Program-made: the position numbers and the translations under genes
Notes under the pieces: generated by a model
Databases searched by the model: none
What the model was told of the DNA's origin: nothing
What the model saw: only the letters and a program-made list of their open reading frames with translations
Part shown: positions 8,030 through 17,389 of the stretch, in pieces
Position numbering within the stretch: the stretch's first letter is position 1
Layout: every line of letters starts with the position of its first letter
From: Sphingobacterium cellulitidis
GTDB lineage: Bacteria > Bacteroidota > Bacteroidia > Sphingobacteriales > Sphingobacteriaceae
DNA length: 64,000 bases
Assembly: GCA_002245855.1 (NCBI GenBank)
Contig: NOUX01000005.1
Span: 62,001 to 126,000 of the forward strand
Reading direction: 5' to 3'

Positions 8030-8101
8030 CGTCTTTGGTTTTAAAGAAAAAGGCAAACAACAAAGTTATTCGCCTTATAAAAATATAAAATACTTGCTTT
8101 A

Positions 8102-8857
8102 TTATCTCGTTGTATAACCACCGTTTGCAAAAATGGTTTGTCCAGTAATCCACCAACCGTCAGTTACTAAAAACTCAACCAATGGAGCAATGTCTTTGAT
8201 ATCGGTCAATCCACCTAAATCAGAAGCCTGTTTGTGGTAAGCTACTGCGTCATCACTTTCTTGTCCGTAGAAAAATGGTGTATCCATCGGTCCTGGAGCA
8301 ACTGCTGTTACGGATATTCCTCGTGAACCAAATTCTTTGGAAGCGGCTCTGGTAAAATGTTCTACTGGAGCTTTTGCTCCTGCATAAGTAGAATAATAAC
8401 CTGTAAATGCTGCCAATAATGAAGTTACAATCGTATTGATTTTACCGTTTTCGTTCAGTTTTTTTCCTGCTTCCTGAATGAAGAAATATGCCACTTTTGT
8501 ATTGATGTCGCTCATACTGTCGTACTCTTCTTCGGTTGTATCAACAAATGGTTTTTTAAGCACTTTACCTACTGTATTAATTGCAATATCAACACCTCCA
8601 AATTTTTCGATAGTAGCATCAAAAAGTTTGGCAATGTTTTTTACATCTATTAAATCTGCTTGATATAAAAATGCTTCTCCACCTGCGTTTGTAATGTCTG
8701 CCAAAGTTTTTTCGGCGTCTGCTTTTGTACTGTCACTATTGTAATGAATAGCTACTTTTGCTCCTTTGTTTGCAAAATCACGGCTCAATAAACCGCCTAA
8801 GTTTTTTGCACCACCTGCAATTAAAACTACTTTTCCTTTTAAATCGTTTCTTGCCAT
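8102..8857 (-). CDS. SDR-family NAD(P)-dependent oxidoreductase
   Basis: 251 residues from ATG 8857 (MARNDLKGKVVLIAGG); the longer in-frame start at 8905 is unlikely. It shows the Rossmann glycine motif in a variant form (GGAKNLGG), the D-V/L-I loop around VDIAINTVGK, and the catalytic Y-A-G-A-K (YxxxK). The C-terminal strand ends GWWITGQTIFANGGY, as in 3-oxoacyl-ACP-reductase-like enzymes. It is a cytosolic reductase or dehydrogenase of unknown substrate. It is probably controlled by the AraC regulator encoded just upstream. Confidence 0.85.
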   Translation of the reverse strand: MARNDLKGKVVLIAGGAKNLGGLLSRDFANKGAKVAIHYNSDSTKADAEKTLADITNAGGEAFLYQADLIDVKNIAKLFDATIEKFGGVDIAINTVGKVLKKPFVDTTEEEYDSMSDINTKVAYFFIQEAGKKLNENGKINTIVTSLLAAFTGYYSTYAGAKAPVEHFTRAASKEFGSRGISVTAVAPGPMDTPFFYGQESDDAVAYHKQASDLGGLTDIKDIAPLVEFLVTDGWWITGQTIFANGGYTTR

Positions 8858-8943
8858 TTTATTTGATTTTAAATATTTTACAAATTGATATTGTAAAGGT
8901 GGCAAGACTTTGTGTTTATTTTGTGGTGAACTTTTCGGAACTT

Positions 8944-9321
8944 TTATTTTTTGTTTTCCTTTCTGAATTGTCCAGGTGGTTGTCCTACAAATTTCTTGAA
9001 GAATTTTGAAAAATTGGAAGGGTCGTAAGTGAGTGTTTTTGCGATTTCTGCAATGGATCTATCTGTTTGTAAGAGCATTTTTTTTGCTTCTTCGAGAATT
9101 TTGAGGTCGTAAAAATGGCAAGGGTGATTTCCGGTTTCTTTTTGGATAGTGTCTGTCAAATGCTTGTGCGACAGAAATAATTCACTTGCAATTTGGTTGA
9201 TTTCCATAAATTGGTCAACAGTTCCCACAACCACATCTGCAATATGTTTATCCAAAAACTGAAAGTAGTTTTCAGTAATTTCTTTGCTTCTTTTTAATAT
9301 TTCTTGTTCGGATTGTTCCAT
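8944..9321 (-). CDS. AraC-family transcriptional regulator (short form)
   Basis: About 125 residues from ATG 9321 (MEQSEQEILKR). It carries only the double helix-turn-helix domain: the first HTH around MEINQIASELFLSHKHLTDT, the second around SIAEIAKTLTYDPSNFSKFF, and the closing V-G-Q-P-P-G-Q-F-R. The N-terminal ligand-binding domain of long AraC proteins is absent; a short helix takes its place. It precedes the SDR-DoxX-NTF2 genes in the same direction and most likely regulates them. The four genes form a self-contained cargo module between an integrase and an integrase remnant. Confidence 0.82.
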   Translation of the reverse strand: MEQSEQEILKRSKEITENYFQFLDKHIADVVVGTVDQFMEINQIASELFLSHKHLTDTIQKETGNHPCHFYDLKILEEAKKMLLQTDRSIAEIAKTLTYDPSNFSKFFKKFVGQPPGQFRKENKK

Positions 9322-9529
9322 CTGCCTTAAATCGAAAAATAACACAAAGATGCAATTTTTTGAAAAACTTAATATGGTGAACTTTTCGGTTTTTCTTTTG
9401 GGACAAGGATTTCTGTAAACTTGCTAATAATTCTCGGATTGGTAAAAGCTATCCGTTTTTGTCTATGAAACAATCGGTAAAATACAAGAAAAAGCCAACG
9501 CAATTAGCGCTGACCTTACTTGATTGGTT

Positions 9530-10782
9530 TCAGAGTTGAGTCACAAAAGACTGCTCCATACCTTTAAACTTATGCGATACCTTTTGCATATCCTTACCTA
9601 CTTTCTCATTGAGTATTTTGGCATAAATCTGCGTGGTGGCAATTATTCTTATGCCCTAACATTTTGTTTAAGCTTTCCAAGGGAACGCCCTCACTTAAAA
9701 ACAATGTGGCAAACGTATGACGAGCCACATGAAAGGTTACTTTCTTTTCTTTAAGGCAATCAATTTGTTGAGATATTCGGTTTAGGATGTCATTGCAAAC
9801 TGTATTTGAGGGTACAGGAAATACCTTTCCGTCCTTTGCAAATCCTGCATACTTTTCGATAATCATTTTCGGTATATCCAAGAGCATCACGTTTGATGAT
9901 GTTGCCGTTTTCTTTCTGCGTACAATAATCCATTGGTTGCCGTCAAAGAAATCTTGAATATTACTGTTTCTAAGCCCTTTCATATCCGAATAAGACAACC
10001 CCGTAAAGCAACTGAAAACAAATAAATCTTTAACCAATTCGTCTTTCTTTTTCTCGCAGTTAAACGTTACAAGATGTTCTAACTCATTTCGTAGCAGATA
10101 ACCTCTGTCTTTGCCCTTTTTGGTATTCTTGTATTCGCTGAACGGATTAAAAGCAAGATGCTTTCTGCTCATTGCCAATCGGCAAAGCGTGGTAAATCCA
10201 ATCATATAAAGCCAAATAGTGTTGTGTGTTAAGCTTTGGTCGTCACGCAGATAATAATCAAAATCCTGCACAAAATCAGATGTAAGGTCATTGAATGATA
10301 AGTCAGAGTAACCGTATTTTGTCAGTACAAAATTTCGCAGGTGTTTTAAAAGTATTTTGTACTTACTACGTGTGCCATTTACACGAAGTCCATTATTGAC
10401 CTTTTTCTCATAGTCAGAAAGGAACTGTTCATAGAATTTGAAAAAGGTCAGTTCTCCGCTTTCCATACCGAGAAAGGCATTTTTAAGTTTGACACTGTTT
10501 ACCGCTCCCTCATTCTTTAGGATTTTTGAATAACATTCCTCGATACCCAAACGGATTTTATCAAGCTTGCCGTTTACCTCTTGGGCTTCTCGGCTCTTTC
10601 CTAAAACCCTGCCGTACTTCAAATCCCAATTTGTTGCGGAAATATCCAACTTGGTGCTGAATGCAGACTGCTTACCGTTTACGGGTAATTCTGCACATAA
10701 CCGTTACCTTTCCGTTTTTCTTCGGGGCATTCTTTTTAAGGTAGAACAGTACCTTAAACGTTGATTTTTTTGTCGTTTCCAT
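9530..10782 (-). pseudogene. Tyrosine integrase of a conjugative element, broken by two frameshifts
   Basis: The complete gene would start at ATG 10782 (METTKKSTFKVLFYL, arm-binding domain) and end at 9530 (EQSFVTQL), about 417 residues. A first frameshift near 10685 separates the arm domain from the rest; ITRKR then a stop in one frame, VNGKQSAFSTKLDI in the other. A second, an extra base at about 9644, comes right after MLGHKN. It moves the catalytic tyrosine (TQIYAKIL) out of frame and gives the false ending HHADLCQNTQ. The SAM-like domain, the HVARHTF (HxxR) box and the LGH box are present. The first catalytic arginine is replaced by serine (CFTGLSYSD), as is usual in Bacteroidota integrases of the IntDOT type. 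Confidence 0.8.
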
Positions 10783-10967
10783 ACTCACAATTCTTAATGA
10801 TAAAATTAAACCTATGTGAGCTACGGAACAATATGAAAAACTATGCAGAAAGCTGAAATACAGTATTTAATGGTGTTATCTTCTGTTTTTAAAATTAACG
10901 TTTTAGTAACCCTGCTTTTGCCAAACCTCGCTTATTACTGCTTTTTACCTCATTACCAAAGAATCAC

Positions 10968-11002
10968 AAAACGGCTGTAAAGTCTTTATTTACAACCGTT
11001 TT
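10968..11002. terminator. Probable terminator between the cytochrome operon and the integrase
   Basis: Arms AAAACGG-C-TGTAAA and TTTACA-A-CCGTTTT form a 13-pair stem with one mismatch and a seven-base loop, 38 bases past the stop of the gene ending at 11040. The outer A/T pairs would provide a T tract on either strand. The rest of 10783-11039 holds no gene. Confidence 0.65.
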
Positions 11003-11039
11003 ACCTGTTTTTAATCTTAGATGTATTTTTACTGAAAAT

Positions 11040-13190
11040 TTATTTTAAAATAATCTCGTCGACAAAGAGCCAAGGTGGATTGCCTTCACCAGGGAACCCT
11101 TGCGGGATTTTAGAATAATGCTTTGTTTTCAATCGAATAAAGCTAATTTTTTGACTCGGGACATGGCAGGCAATAATTCGTTTATACGTTGCTTTACCGA
11201 CTTCATCTAGATCCAGTTTTACCTTATTGATTAGTTTCATATTGAGGGAATCTGTTCCTGCCCAGATTTCAATAAATTCAGGGGGATAGATATGTTCATG
11301 GTATGATTGTTTGATACTTAAAGCAAGCGTATCCAATTGTACAGGTTGATCAAAAAACATGTTTGTAGAGAGATCATTCCCTTGAAAGCCCAACCATTTT
11401 CCATCAGCATTATTCGAACCGCCACTTTCCAGATCAAAGAAGCTTTGTTCCTTTCTTCCTTTATATTGCGGATTGGGTTGATAGTCCAAAGTGACTTTCT
11501 TCGGGGTATAGATGGTAGCGAAATAATTCTGCCGAACTTCATTACTTGGCAACCAGCCTTCTTTGCTTGCTTTTACCCGTAGGATAGCATTCTTATTAAC
11601 TTTAAATGGTGATTTATAGGTCAAAGCGGTTGAAGTATCCGGATTCGTACCGTCCAAGGTGTAGCGGAATTGTACCCCCTTGATAGGATGGGTAATTGCT
11701 ACATCAATTTCCTTTTGGAAAAAGCTTCTACTAGGGTCTATTTTTGGAGGGGTCAGTGCCAACATTTGTGAGTCATCGGTCTTGAAGCCGGGATCAATTT
11801 TAATGCTTGGAAATTCCTTTTGAAGAGCCTCAATTTCAGCAGGCTTTAATGCAGTATTCCAAACAAAAACCTTTCGAACCTTAGTCATCTTCAGCAATTT
11901 CGCCAAACCATCCTTAGTGATTTGAGTACCAATCAAACTAATACTTTTTAGATTCGGGAGATCATTCAACTGCGCTAATTCCTCATTCGTGATCTTACTA
12001 TTATTTAAATTCAGAATTCTAAGGTTTTTAAATTTTTTAAGGGTTTGAATATCTTCTTTTCTAATTGGCATGGAACTTAAATTGACTGATACAATCTGCT
12101 CTGCAATAGGTTGAAGTTCTTCCATGGATTTATAAGTAAAGAAGTCTTTACCGTAAAAATTAACGTCCAATGCTGGTGAGCCTGCATCCAGAGGAGTAAT
12201 AATACGATATGCCGTGTTTAATTTTTTAATTTCCGTTTCATCTGCGCTAGCGAATTCATAAGTTTCGGCGCCAATAAAACCATAAATGGACTTCACCGAT
12301 TGATATAATGTATCCTGAACAGCAAATGAGGACAATGGTACATCAAACTTACCACCACTCTGAATCCAAGATTTCAGTAAGGCCACTTCATCAATACTCA
12401 ATTGAGGTTTACCTTTAGGAGGCATTTTATGCTCATGTTCAATATCCAGCATAATACGTTCAATCATTAAACTGGTCAAGGCATTTCCAGTAGTAAATAC
12501 CTTTCCGTTTTCACCACCTTTTAAAATGGAAGAACTATCCGTTAAGATCAAACCACCCTTAGCTTTATCGGAATTATGACAACTTGCACACTTAGCCTTT
12601 AGAATAGGTAAAACCGCATCTTCGAAAACCAAAGTGTTTTCAGGATCCAACTCCTTGGATTCCTTCTGCATGACAGGAGCCATAATAAAATCCTCACCAT
12701 GGGTTAATGAAGCCCCAAAATGCCCAACCAGAAGAAGCAGAATAATTGAAATATTAAGTCCTATAGCAAACAGATTCTTAAATTTTTTGGCAGGATTAAA
12801 CCGGATATAAGCCATTAATCCTAGTGTCAACAACGATAATCCCACTCCAGTATACTTATGCAGTTCGTAGGTAGTACCTTCGAATCCTCCTTCCTTTGAA
12901 AGTAGGAGCCCCATTATGACCGTTATTGAAGTAAGCAGGGAACTAATAAATAATAGGGAATTAATAACGGATTGTAATGTAGGAACATCCTTTTCCAATC
13001 TATTCCTAAATAGGAATAAGATCCAAGAAATAATCAGCAGAACAATTGGAAAATGCAATAATAATGGGTGCATTCTACCGACTACTTGCAGATAAGCTGG
13101 GATCTGTATACTATCTTCAAATAAGAGGAAGAATATGATAAAGCTATTTAGCCCGATCAATATATTGAAATGAAAATTCTTGATGGTCAT
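11040..13190 (-). CDS. Planctomycete-type membrane cytochrome c with LRR and chitobiase-C-like domains
   Basis: This 716-residue protein begins with four or five membrane helices in a DUF2231-like arrangement (MHPLLLHFPIVLL at 40-52). A cytochrome c motif follows (CASCH, 201-205, with MPPKG as the likely distal-ligand region). Next come leucine-rich repeats (about 385-460, LRILNLNNSKITNEEL) and a chitobiase/hexosaminidase C-terminal-like strand domain (FRYTLDGTNPD, about 505). The tail is discoidin-like, ending FVDEIILK. It is an inner-membrane protein with a large periplasmic part. Such proteins accompany DUF1501 and DUF1553 proteins in Planctomycetes and some Bacteroidota; their substrate is unknown. 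It is the last gene of a tight operon, 13 bases after the DUF1501 gene. Confidence 0.82.
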   Translation of the reverse strand: MTIKNFHFNILIGLNSFIIFFLLFEDSIQIPAYLQVVGRMHPLLLHFPIVLLIISWILFLFRNRLEKDVPTLQSVINSLLFISSLLTSITVIMGLLLSKEGGFEGTTYELHKYTGVGLSLLTLGLMAYIRFNPAKKFKNLFAIGLNISIILLLLVGHFGASLTHGEDFIMAPVMQKESKELDPENTLVFEDAVLPILKAKCASCHNSDKAKGGLILTDSSSILKGGENGKVFTTGNALTSLMIERIMLDIEHEHKMPPKGKPQLSIDEVALLKSWIQSGGKFDVPLSSFAVQDTLYQSVKSIYGFIGAETYEFASADETEIKKLNTAYRIITPLDAGSPALDVNFYGKDFFTYKSMEELQPIAEQIVSVNLSSMPIRKEDIQTLKKFKNLRILNLNNSKITNEELAQLNDLPNLKSISLIGTQITKDGLAKLLKMTKVRKVFVWNTALKPAEIEALQKEFPSIKIDPGFKTDDSQMLALTPPKIDPSRSFFQKEIDVAITHPIKGVQFRYTLDGTNPDTSTALTYKSPFKVNKNAILRVKASKEGWLPSNEVRQNYFATIYTPKKVTLDYQPNPQYKGRKEQSFFDLESGGSNNADGKWLGFQGNDLSTNMFFDQPVQLDTLALSIKQSYHEHIYPPEFIEIWAGTDSLNMKLINKVKLDLDEVGKATYKRIIACHVPSQKISFIRLKTKHYSKIPQGFPGEGNPPWLFVDEIILK

Positions 13191-13203
13191 TTAGCGATCC
13201 TCT

Positions 13204-14694
13204 TTATGCTAATATATCTTTAACAACATTTCCCGCCACATCTGTTAAGCGATATCTTCTACCCAGGTGTTTAAAGGTTAGCTTTTCATGATCTAAGCCA
13301 AGGGTATGAAGAATGGTTGCATGAAAGTCATGGACATGGACTGGGTTTTTAACAATATTATAGCCCAATTCATCGGTTTCACCATATACCATTCCGGGCT
13401 TAATACCACCACCAGCCATCCAGATGCTAAAACAACGAGGGTGATGATCACGACCATAATTATCGACGGTCAATCCACCTTGACAATAATTAGTTCTTCC
13501 GAATTCACCGCCCCAGATTACCAGCGTTTCATCGAGCAATCCCCTTTGTTTAAGATCGGAGATCAGAGCTGCGGAGGCTTGATCCACATCTTTAGCTTGT
13601 AAAGCCATTTCATTAGGTAATCCGCCATGCTGATCCCATCCTTGATGGTACAGTTGCACAAAGCGAACTCCATTTTCAGAAAGCTTCCGTGCCAACAAAC
13701 AATTTGCGGCATAGGTACCTGGGACAAGACATTCTGGGCCATACATTTTGATGATATGATCAGGTTCCTTGGACAGGTCAGTAACTTCAGGAACCGAAGT
13801 TTGCATGCGATAGGCCATTTCATATTGTTGAACCTTGGCTGTAATTTCAGGATCTTTGAAGGTTTCGAATTGCATGCTATTTAATTCGGCAAGCTTATCA
13901 AGTAATTTCCGGCGGCTGACTTTATCAGTTCCGTCTGGATTATTCAAATAGAGGACTGGATCAGGTCCACCCATAAATTGAACTCCTTGATGCACTGAAT
14001 CCAAAAAGCCATTGGTCCATAACTTAGAATATACCCCTTGACCATTTCCTCTGCCTTTGGACACCAAAACACAGAATCCAGGGAGGTTTTGATTTTCACT
14101 ACCAAGTCCATAGCTCAACCAAGCACCCATGCTCGCACGGCTTCCTTGTTGGGATCCGGTTTGAAAAAAAGTGATGGCAGGGTCATGATTAATAGCATCC
14201 GTATGCATGGATTTGATAATGCAAAGGTCGTCTACAACCTTTGCCATATGTGGGAATAAACTACTTACCCATGCTCTACTTTGTCCATATTGGGCAAAAT
14301 CAAAATAAGAACCCACCAAAGGGAAATTAGCTTGACCTGCAGTCATTCCGGTCAGACGTTGTCCGCCGCGGATAGATTCCGGTAGATCCTGACCCAACAT
14401 TTCTCTTAATTTAGGTTTATGGTCAAAGGACTCCAGTTGGGATACACCTCCAGATTGAAATAGATAAATCACCCGTTTCGCTTTTGGTGCGAAATGAGGC
14501 AAAGCCCTTTCAAAGGCCTCCTGACTTCCTGGTTTACCAGAAAACAAATCAGGAATCAATAAGGAACCCAAAGCGATACTACCAATTCCAATACTCAAAC
14601 TTGATAAAAATTGTCTCCTATTCTGAAACAACTGCGCTTCTTTAACTTCTTTATCCAAGTTGTTATCTACCTTCTTTTTCATGTTAATCAGCAA
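13204..14694 (-). CDS. DUF1501 secreted sulfatase/phosphatase-like protein
   Basis: 496 residues with a Tat-type signal (RRQFLSSLSIGIGSIALGSLL at about 26-46), followed by the DUF1501 body. Visible family motifs are YLFQSGGVSQLESFDHKP, MHTDAINHDPA, LYHQGWDQHGG, VIWGGEFGRT and GRDHHPRCFS. These place metal-binding Asp and His residues as in the alkaline-phosphatase superfamily. DUF1501 genes are nearly always paired with DUF1553 genes, as here (24-base gap upstream). The protein is exported folded to the periplasm. Its substrate is not known; a sulfated or phosphorylated polymer is the usual guess. ATG 14682 is an alternative start. Confidence 0.9.
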   Translation of the reverse strand: MLINMKKKVDNNLDKEVKEAQLFQNRRQFLSSLSIGIGSIALGSLLIPDLFSGKPGSQEAFERALPHFAPKAKRVIYLFQSGGVSQLESFDHKPKLREMLGQDLPESIRGGQRLTGMTAGQANFPLVGSYFDFAQYGQSRAWVSSLFPHMAKVVDDLCIIKSMHTDAINHDPAITFFQTGSQQGSRASMGAWLSYGLGSENQNLPGFCVLVSKGRGNGQGVYSKLWTNGFLDSVHQGVQFMGGPDPVLYLNNPDGTDKVSRRKLLDKLAELNSMQFETFKDPEITAKVQQYEMAYRMQTSVPEVTDLSKEPDHIIKMYGPECLVPGTYAANCLLARKLSENGVRFVQLYHQGWDQHGGLPNEMALQAKDVDQASAALISDLKQRGLLDETLVIWGGEFGRTNYCQGGLTVDNYGRDHHPRCFSIWMAGGGIKPGMVYGETDELGYNIVKNPVHVHDFHATILHTLGLDHEKLTFKHLGRRYRLTDVAGNVVKDILA

Positions 14695-14718
14695 AAAATT
14701 ATTCTTAAAAGTCTATTC

Positions 14719-17079
14719 TTATCCTTTATTGAGGGTTTCCTCCAGATTGTAGATGGCATGTACCACTGACATCAATGCCGCCAGTTTTTCTTGAGGAATG
14801 GATTTATCCAACGGTGCTTCACCGACTTTTAAAAAGGCGGTTGCATCTTCTTTTTTCTTCGTAAAACGGGTTAGTTCATCTTGGTAATAATCTGCCAATA
14901 ACTTTAATTCTTTTTCTGAGGCATCTCTACATAGCACCCTTTTAAATACTTTATTGATATAATCAGTTTGTTTTAGATTTGGAGCTTCCTGCAAAAGTTT
15001 TGTTGAGTAAATCCGGGATGCTTCCAATATCGCGGGATCATTCAACATGACCAAGGCTTGCAAAGGCGTATTTGTTCTTTGTCGTTGCACTTCACAAGCA
15101 TCTCGATTGCTGGAATCAAAAATCAACATATTTGGAGGTGGTAGAGTCAGCTTAAAGAAGACATATAAACCTCTTCTATAGAGATCATCGCCATGGTCTT
15201 GTACATATTGCGCGAGTGTTCCACGCCCAGAACTACTTACCTCCCAAATACCATCGGGTTGATAAGGTTTAATGCTTGGTCCACCAATGTCCCGGTTCAA
15301 CAAACCACTGGTTGCCAGGACCTGGTCACGTATCATTTGTGCTGGTAATCTAAGGCGTTTTGCTCTTGCCAGATAAATATTCTCTGGGTCCTTTTCGAGG
15401 TGTTTAGTATTAATTTCCGAGGATTGTCTGTAGGTAGCAGTACTAACCAGTTGTTTCATTAGGCGTTTGATATTCCAGCCATTTTGCTGAAAATCAACTG
15501 CCAACCAATCCAACAATTCAGGGTGGCTTGGTAAATCTCCTTGATTTCCAAAATCTGCAACCGAAGCCACCAACCCACGACCAAATACCATGGCCCACAT
15601 TTGATTCACAAATACCCTTGCGGTCAATGGGTTCTTATTGCTAAAAGTCCATTGAGCGAGTCCCAGTCGATTGGATGCATATTTGGTACTATCGAAAGGT
15701 AATACAGACTCAGGCGTTTGCGGATATACCCGCACTGTCGGAGCATCATAGACACCACGATCCAAAATAAAGGTTGGTCGAATACTATCCCTTTCGCCCA
15801 TTACTGAAACGCTGACATCAGCATTATCAGCCGTATTATTTATAAAGTTCAAGATGCCTTGACGATCTTCGGCAGTAATGGTCAGTCGCGGGGTCTTGGA
15901 AGGTCCAGAATTTACTAATCCTTCAAGTCCCTTTTCCAAGGAGTTATTAAAAAATGCATACATCCCATAATAATTCTTTTGGGTAAAGGGGTCATATTTA
16001 TGGTCATGACATTGTGCACATTCCATGGTAATCCCCAAAATACCCTTTGCATAGGTGTTGGTTTTATCCAATCCATAGGCTACCCGATATTCTTCTTCCA
16101 CTACACCACCTTCTTCAGTAATCTTATGATTTCTATTAAAGGCAGTTGCCAATAACTGTTCTTTATTGGGATTTGGCAGTAAGTCACCTGCGAGTTGCCA
16201 AGTAACAAATTGGTCGTAGGGCATATTTTCATTGAAGGCATGTATTACCCAATCTCTCCATGGCCATTGCGTTCTGATATCATCATCTTGATAACCATAT
16301 GAATCAGCATACCGGGCTACATCCATCCAATGCAGTGCCATTTGTTCTCCATAAGCTGGGGAAGCCATGAGCTCATCAATTAGTCGATCATAAGCTTGAG
16401 CAGAGGTATCTTTCAGAAACTTCTCCATCAGCTTTTCATCAGGAGGCAATCCTGTTAGATCTAAACTTACCCGTCGTAACAATCTATTTTTATCTGCTTC
16501 AGGATTTGGTTTAAATCCCGCTTTGGTCATTTTATCGAGGACAAATTTGTCAATATCATTTTTACCCCAACTTTTATCTTTTGGTTGTGGAACTTCTGGT
16601 TTTACAGGTGCTGTAAAAGCCCAGTGAGGTTTATAAACGGCTCCTTGTTCTATCCAGCGTTCGATAAGGTCGATTTCATAATTGCTTAGTGGCAAATTTG
16701 AAGCAATCGGAGGCATCCGAATGGATTCATCCTCGGATTTAATTCGAAGAAAAGCTTCACTAATATGTGGTTTTCCTGGTACGACTGCATGCTTACCCGG
16801 GCTTTCAGCCAATGCTTTGTAAGCTCCCTCTTCGGTATCCAATCTTAGACCAGCTTCTCTGGCATTATTATCAGGGCCATGACAGGCAAAGCATTTATCC
16901 GATAAAATGGGTTTTATATCATAATTATAATCTACGTATTTCGGCAAAACGAAATTTCCCTCCTCAGAACCTGAAGAATCATTTCCAGATTTGCACATCG
17001 TAAAAAAGGCCATCAACAGGCAGAGCGTTGAAAAAACAGCGATTATGCTTAAAATCCGTTTCGAATTATTTCTACACAT
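14719..17079 (-). CDS. DUF1549/DUF1553 planctomycete-type cytochrome c lipoprotein
   Basis: 786 residues with a lipoprotein-like signal (lipobox FTMC, Cys29). The planctomycete cytochrome c domain follows, with CFACH (63-67) and MPPI. Next is the PSCyt2/DUF1549 domain (about 175-385), containing RRVSLDLTGLPP and a second CxxCH-like CAQCH before DHKYDPF. The C-terminal half is PSD1/DUF1553 (about 480-745), with ARVFVNQMWAMVFGRGLV and RQRTNTPLQALVMLNDP. It is periplasmic and probably transfers electrons with the neighbouring cytochromes. It is the first gene of the 17079-11040 operon. A candidate TAnnTTTG promoter sits 18 bases before its ATG. Confidence 0.92.
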   Translation of the reverse strand: MCRNNSKRILSIIAVFSTLCLLMAFFTMCKSGNDSSGSEEGNFVLPKYVDYNYDIKPILSDKCFACHGPDNNAREAGLRLDTEEGAYKALAESPGKHAVVPGKPHISEAFLRIKSEDESIRMPPIASNLPLSNYEIDLIERWIEQGAVYKPHWAFTAPVKPEVPQPKDKSWGKNDIDKFVLDKMTKAGFKPNPEADKNRLLRRVSLDLTGLPPDEKLMEKFLKDTSAQAYDRLIDELMASPAYGEQMALHWMDVARYADSYGYQDDDIRTQWPWRDWVIHAFNENMPYDQFVTWQLAGDLLPNPNKEQLLATAFNRNHKITEEGGVVEEEYRVAYGLDKTNTYAKGILGITMECAQCHDHKYDPFTQKNYYGMYAFFNNSLEKGLEGLVNSGPSKTPRLTITAEDRQGILNFINNTADNADVSVSVMGERDSIRPTFILDRGVYDAPTVRVYPQTPESVLPFDSTKYASNRLGLAQWTFSNKNPLTARVFVNQMWAMVFGRGLVASVADFGNQGDLPSHPELLDWLAVDFQQNGWNIKRLMKQLVSTATYRQSSEINTKHLEKDPENIYLARAKRLRLPAQMIRDQVLATSGLLNRDIGGPSIKPYQPDGIWEVSSSGRGTLAQYVQDHGDDLYRRGLYVFFKLTLPPPNMLIFDSSNRDACEVQRQRTNTPLQALVMLNDPAILEASRIYSTKLLQEAPNLKQTDYINKVFKRVLCRDASEKELKLLADYYQDELTRFTKKKEDATAFLKVGEAPLDKSIPQEKLAALMSVVHAIYNLEETLNKG

Positions 17080-17096
17080 CTTAAATTATGTTAGGT

Positions 17097-17125
17097 CAAA
17101 TTTATTTTAATAAACTAGGCACAAA
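17097..17125 (-). promoter_or_regulatory. Candidate Bacteroidota-type promoter of the DUF1553 operon
   Basis: On the minus strand a -33-like TTTG (17122-17125) is followed by a 17-base spacer and a -7 box TAAATTTG (17097-17104), which matches TAnnTTTG. It ends 18 bases upstream of the start codon. The motif is short, so a chance match is possible. Confidence 0.35.
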
Positions 17126-17389
17126 TCCAAAACTTGAATCACTGTTCAACTGTATTGATTATGCTCCATATCCAGAACTTGACAATAGTCGTCCTTGGAA
17201 ATAAGTTTTTTGAGGGTGTAGTATAAGGTTTAAGTATCTTTTGAATTTTCAGTGTTCAAACTAATAACTCAAAATCAACTGGTTAAAGAATTAAGTTAGT
17301 ATATTTTTTTTACAAATTGAAGATTAAAGTAAAATGAGTAGAATTTCGGGGTAATTATTCCGTTACATTTTTCTTGAAATCTGGAGGTC
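17126..17389. other. Intergenic region between two cytochrome genes
   Basis: AT-rich, with no open frame or strong hairpin visible. It separates the cytochrome c lipoprotein gene from the DUF1553 operon, so the two may be transcribed separately. Confidence 0.4.

Noticed and set aside
869..10967. Direct repeats that could mark element ends (att sites)
   Set aside because: TTTGC-like cores occur on both sides, but no repeat longer than chance could be matched by eye between the two boundaries.
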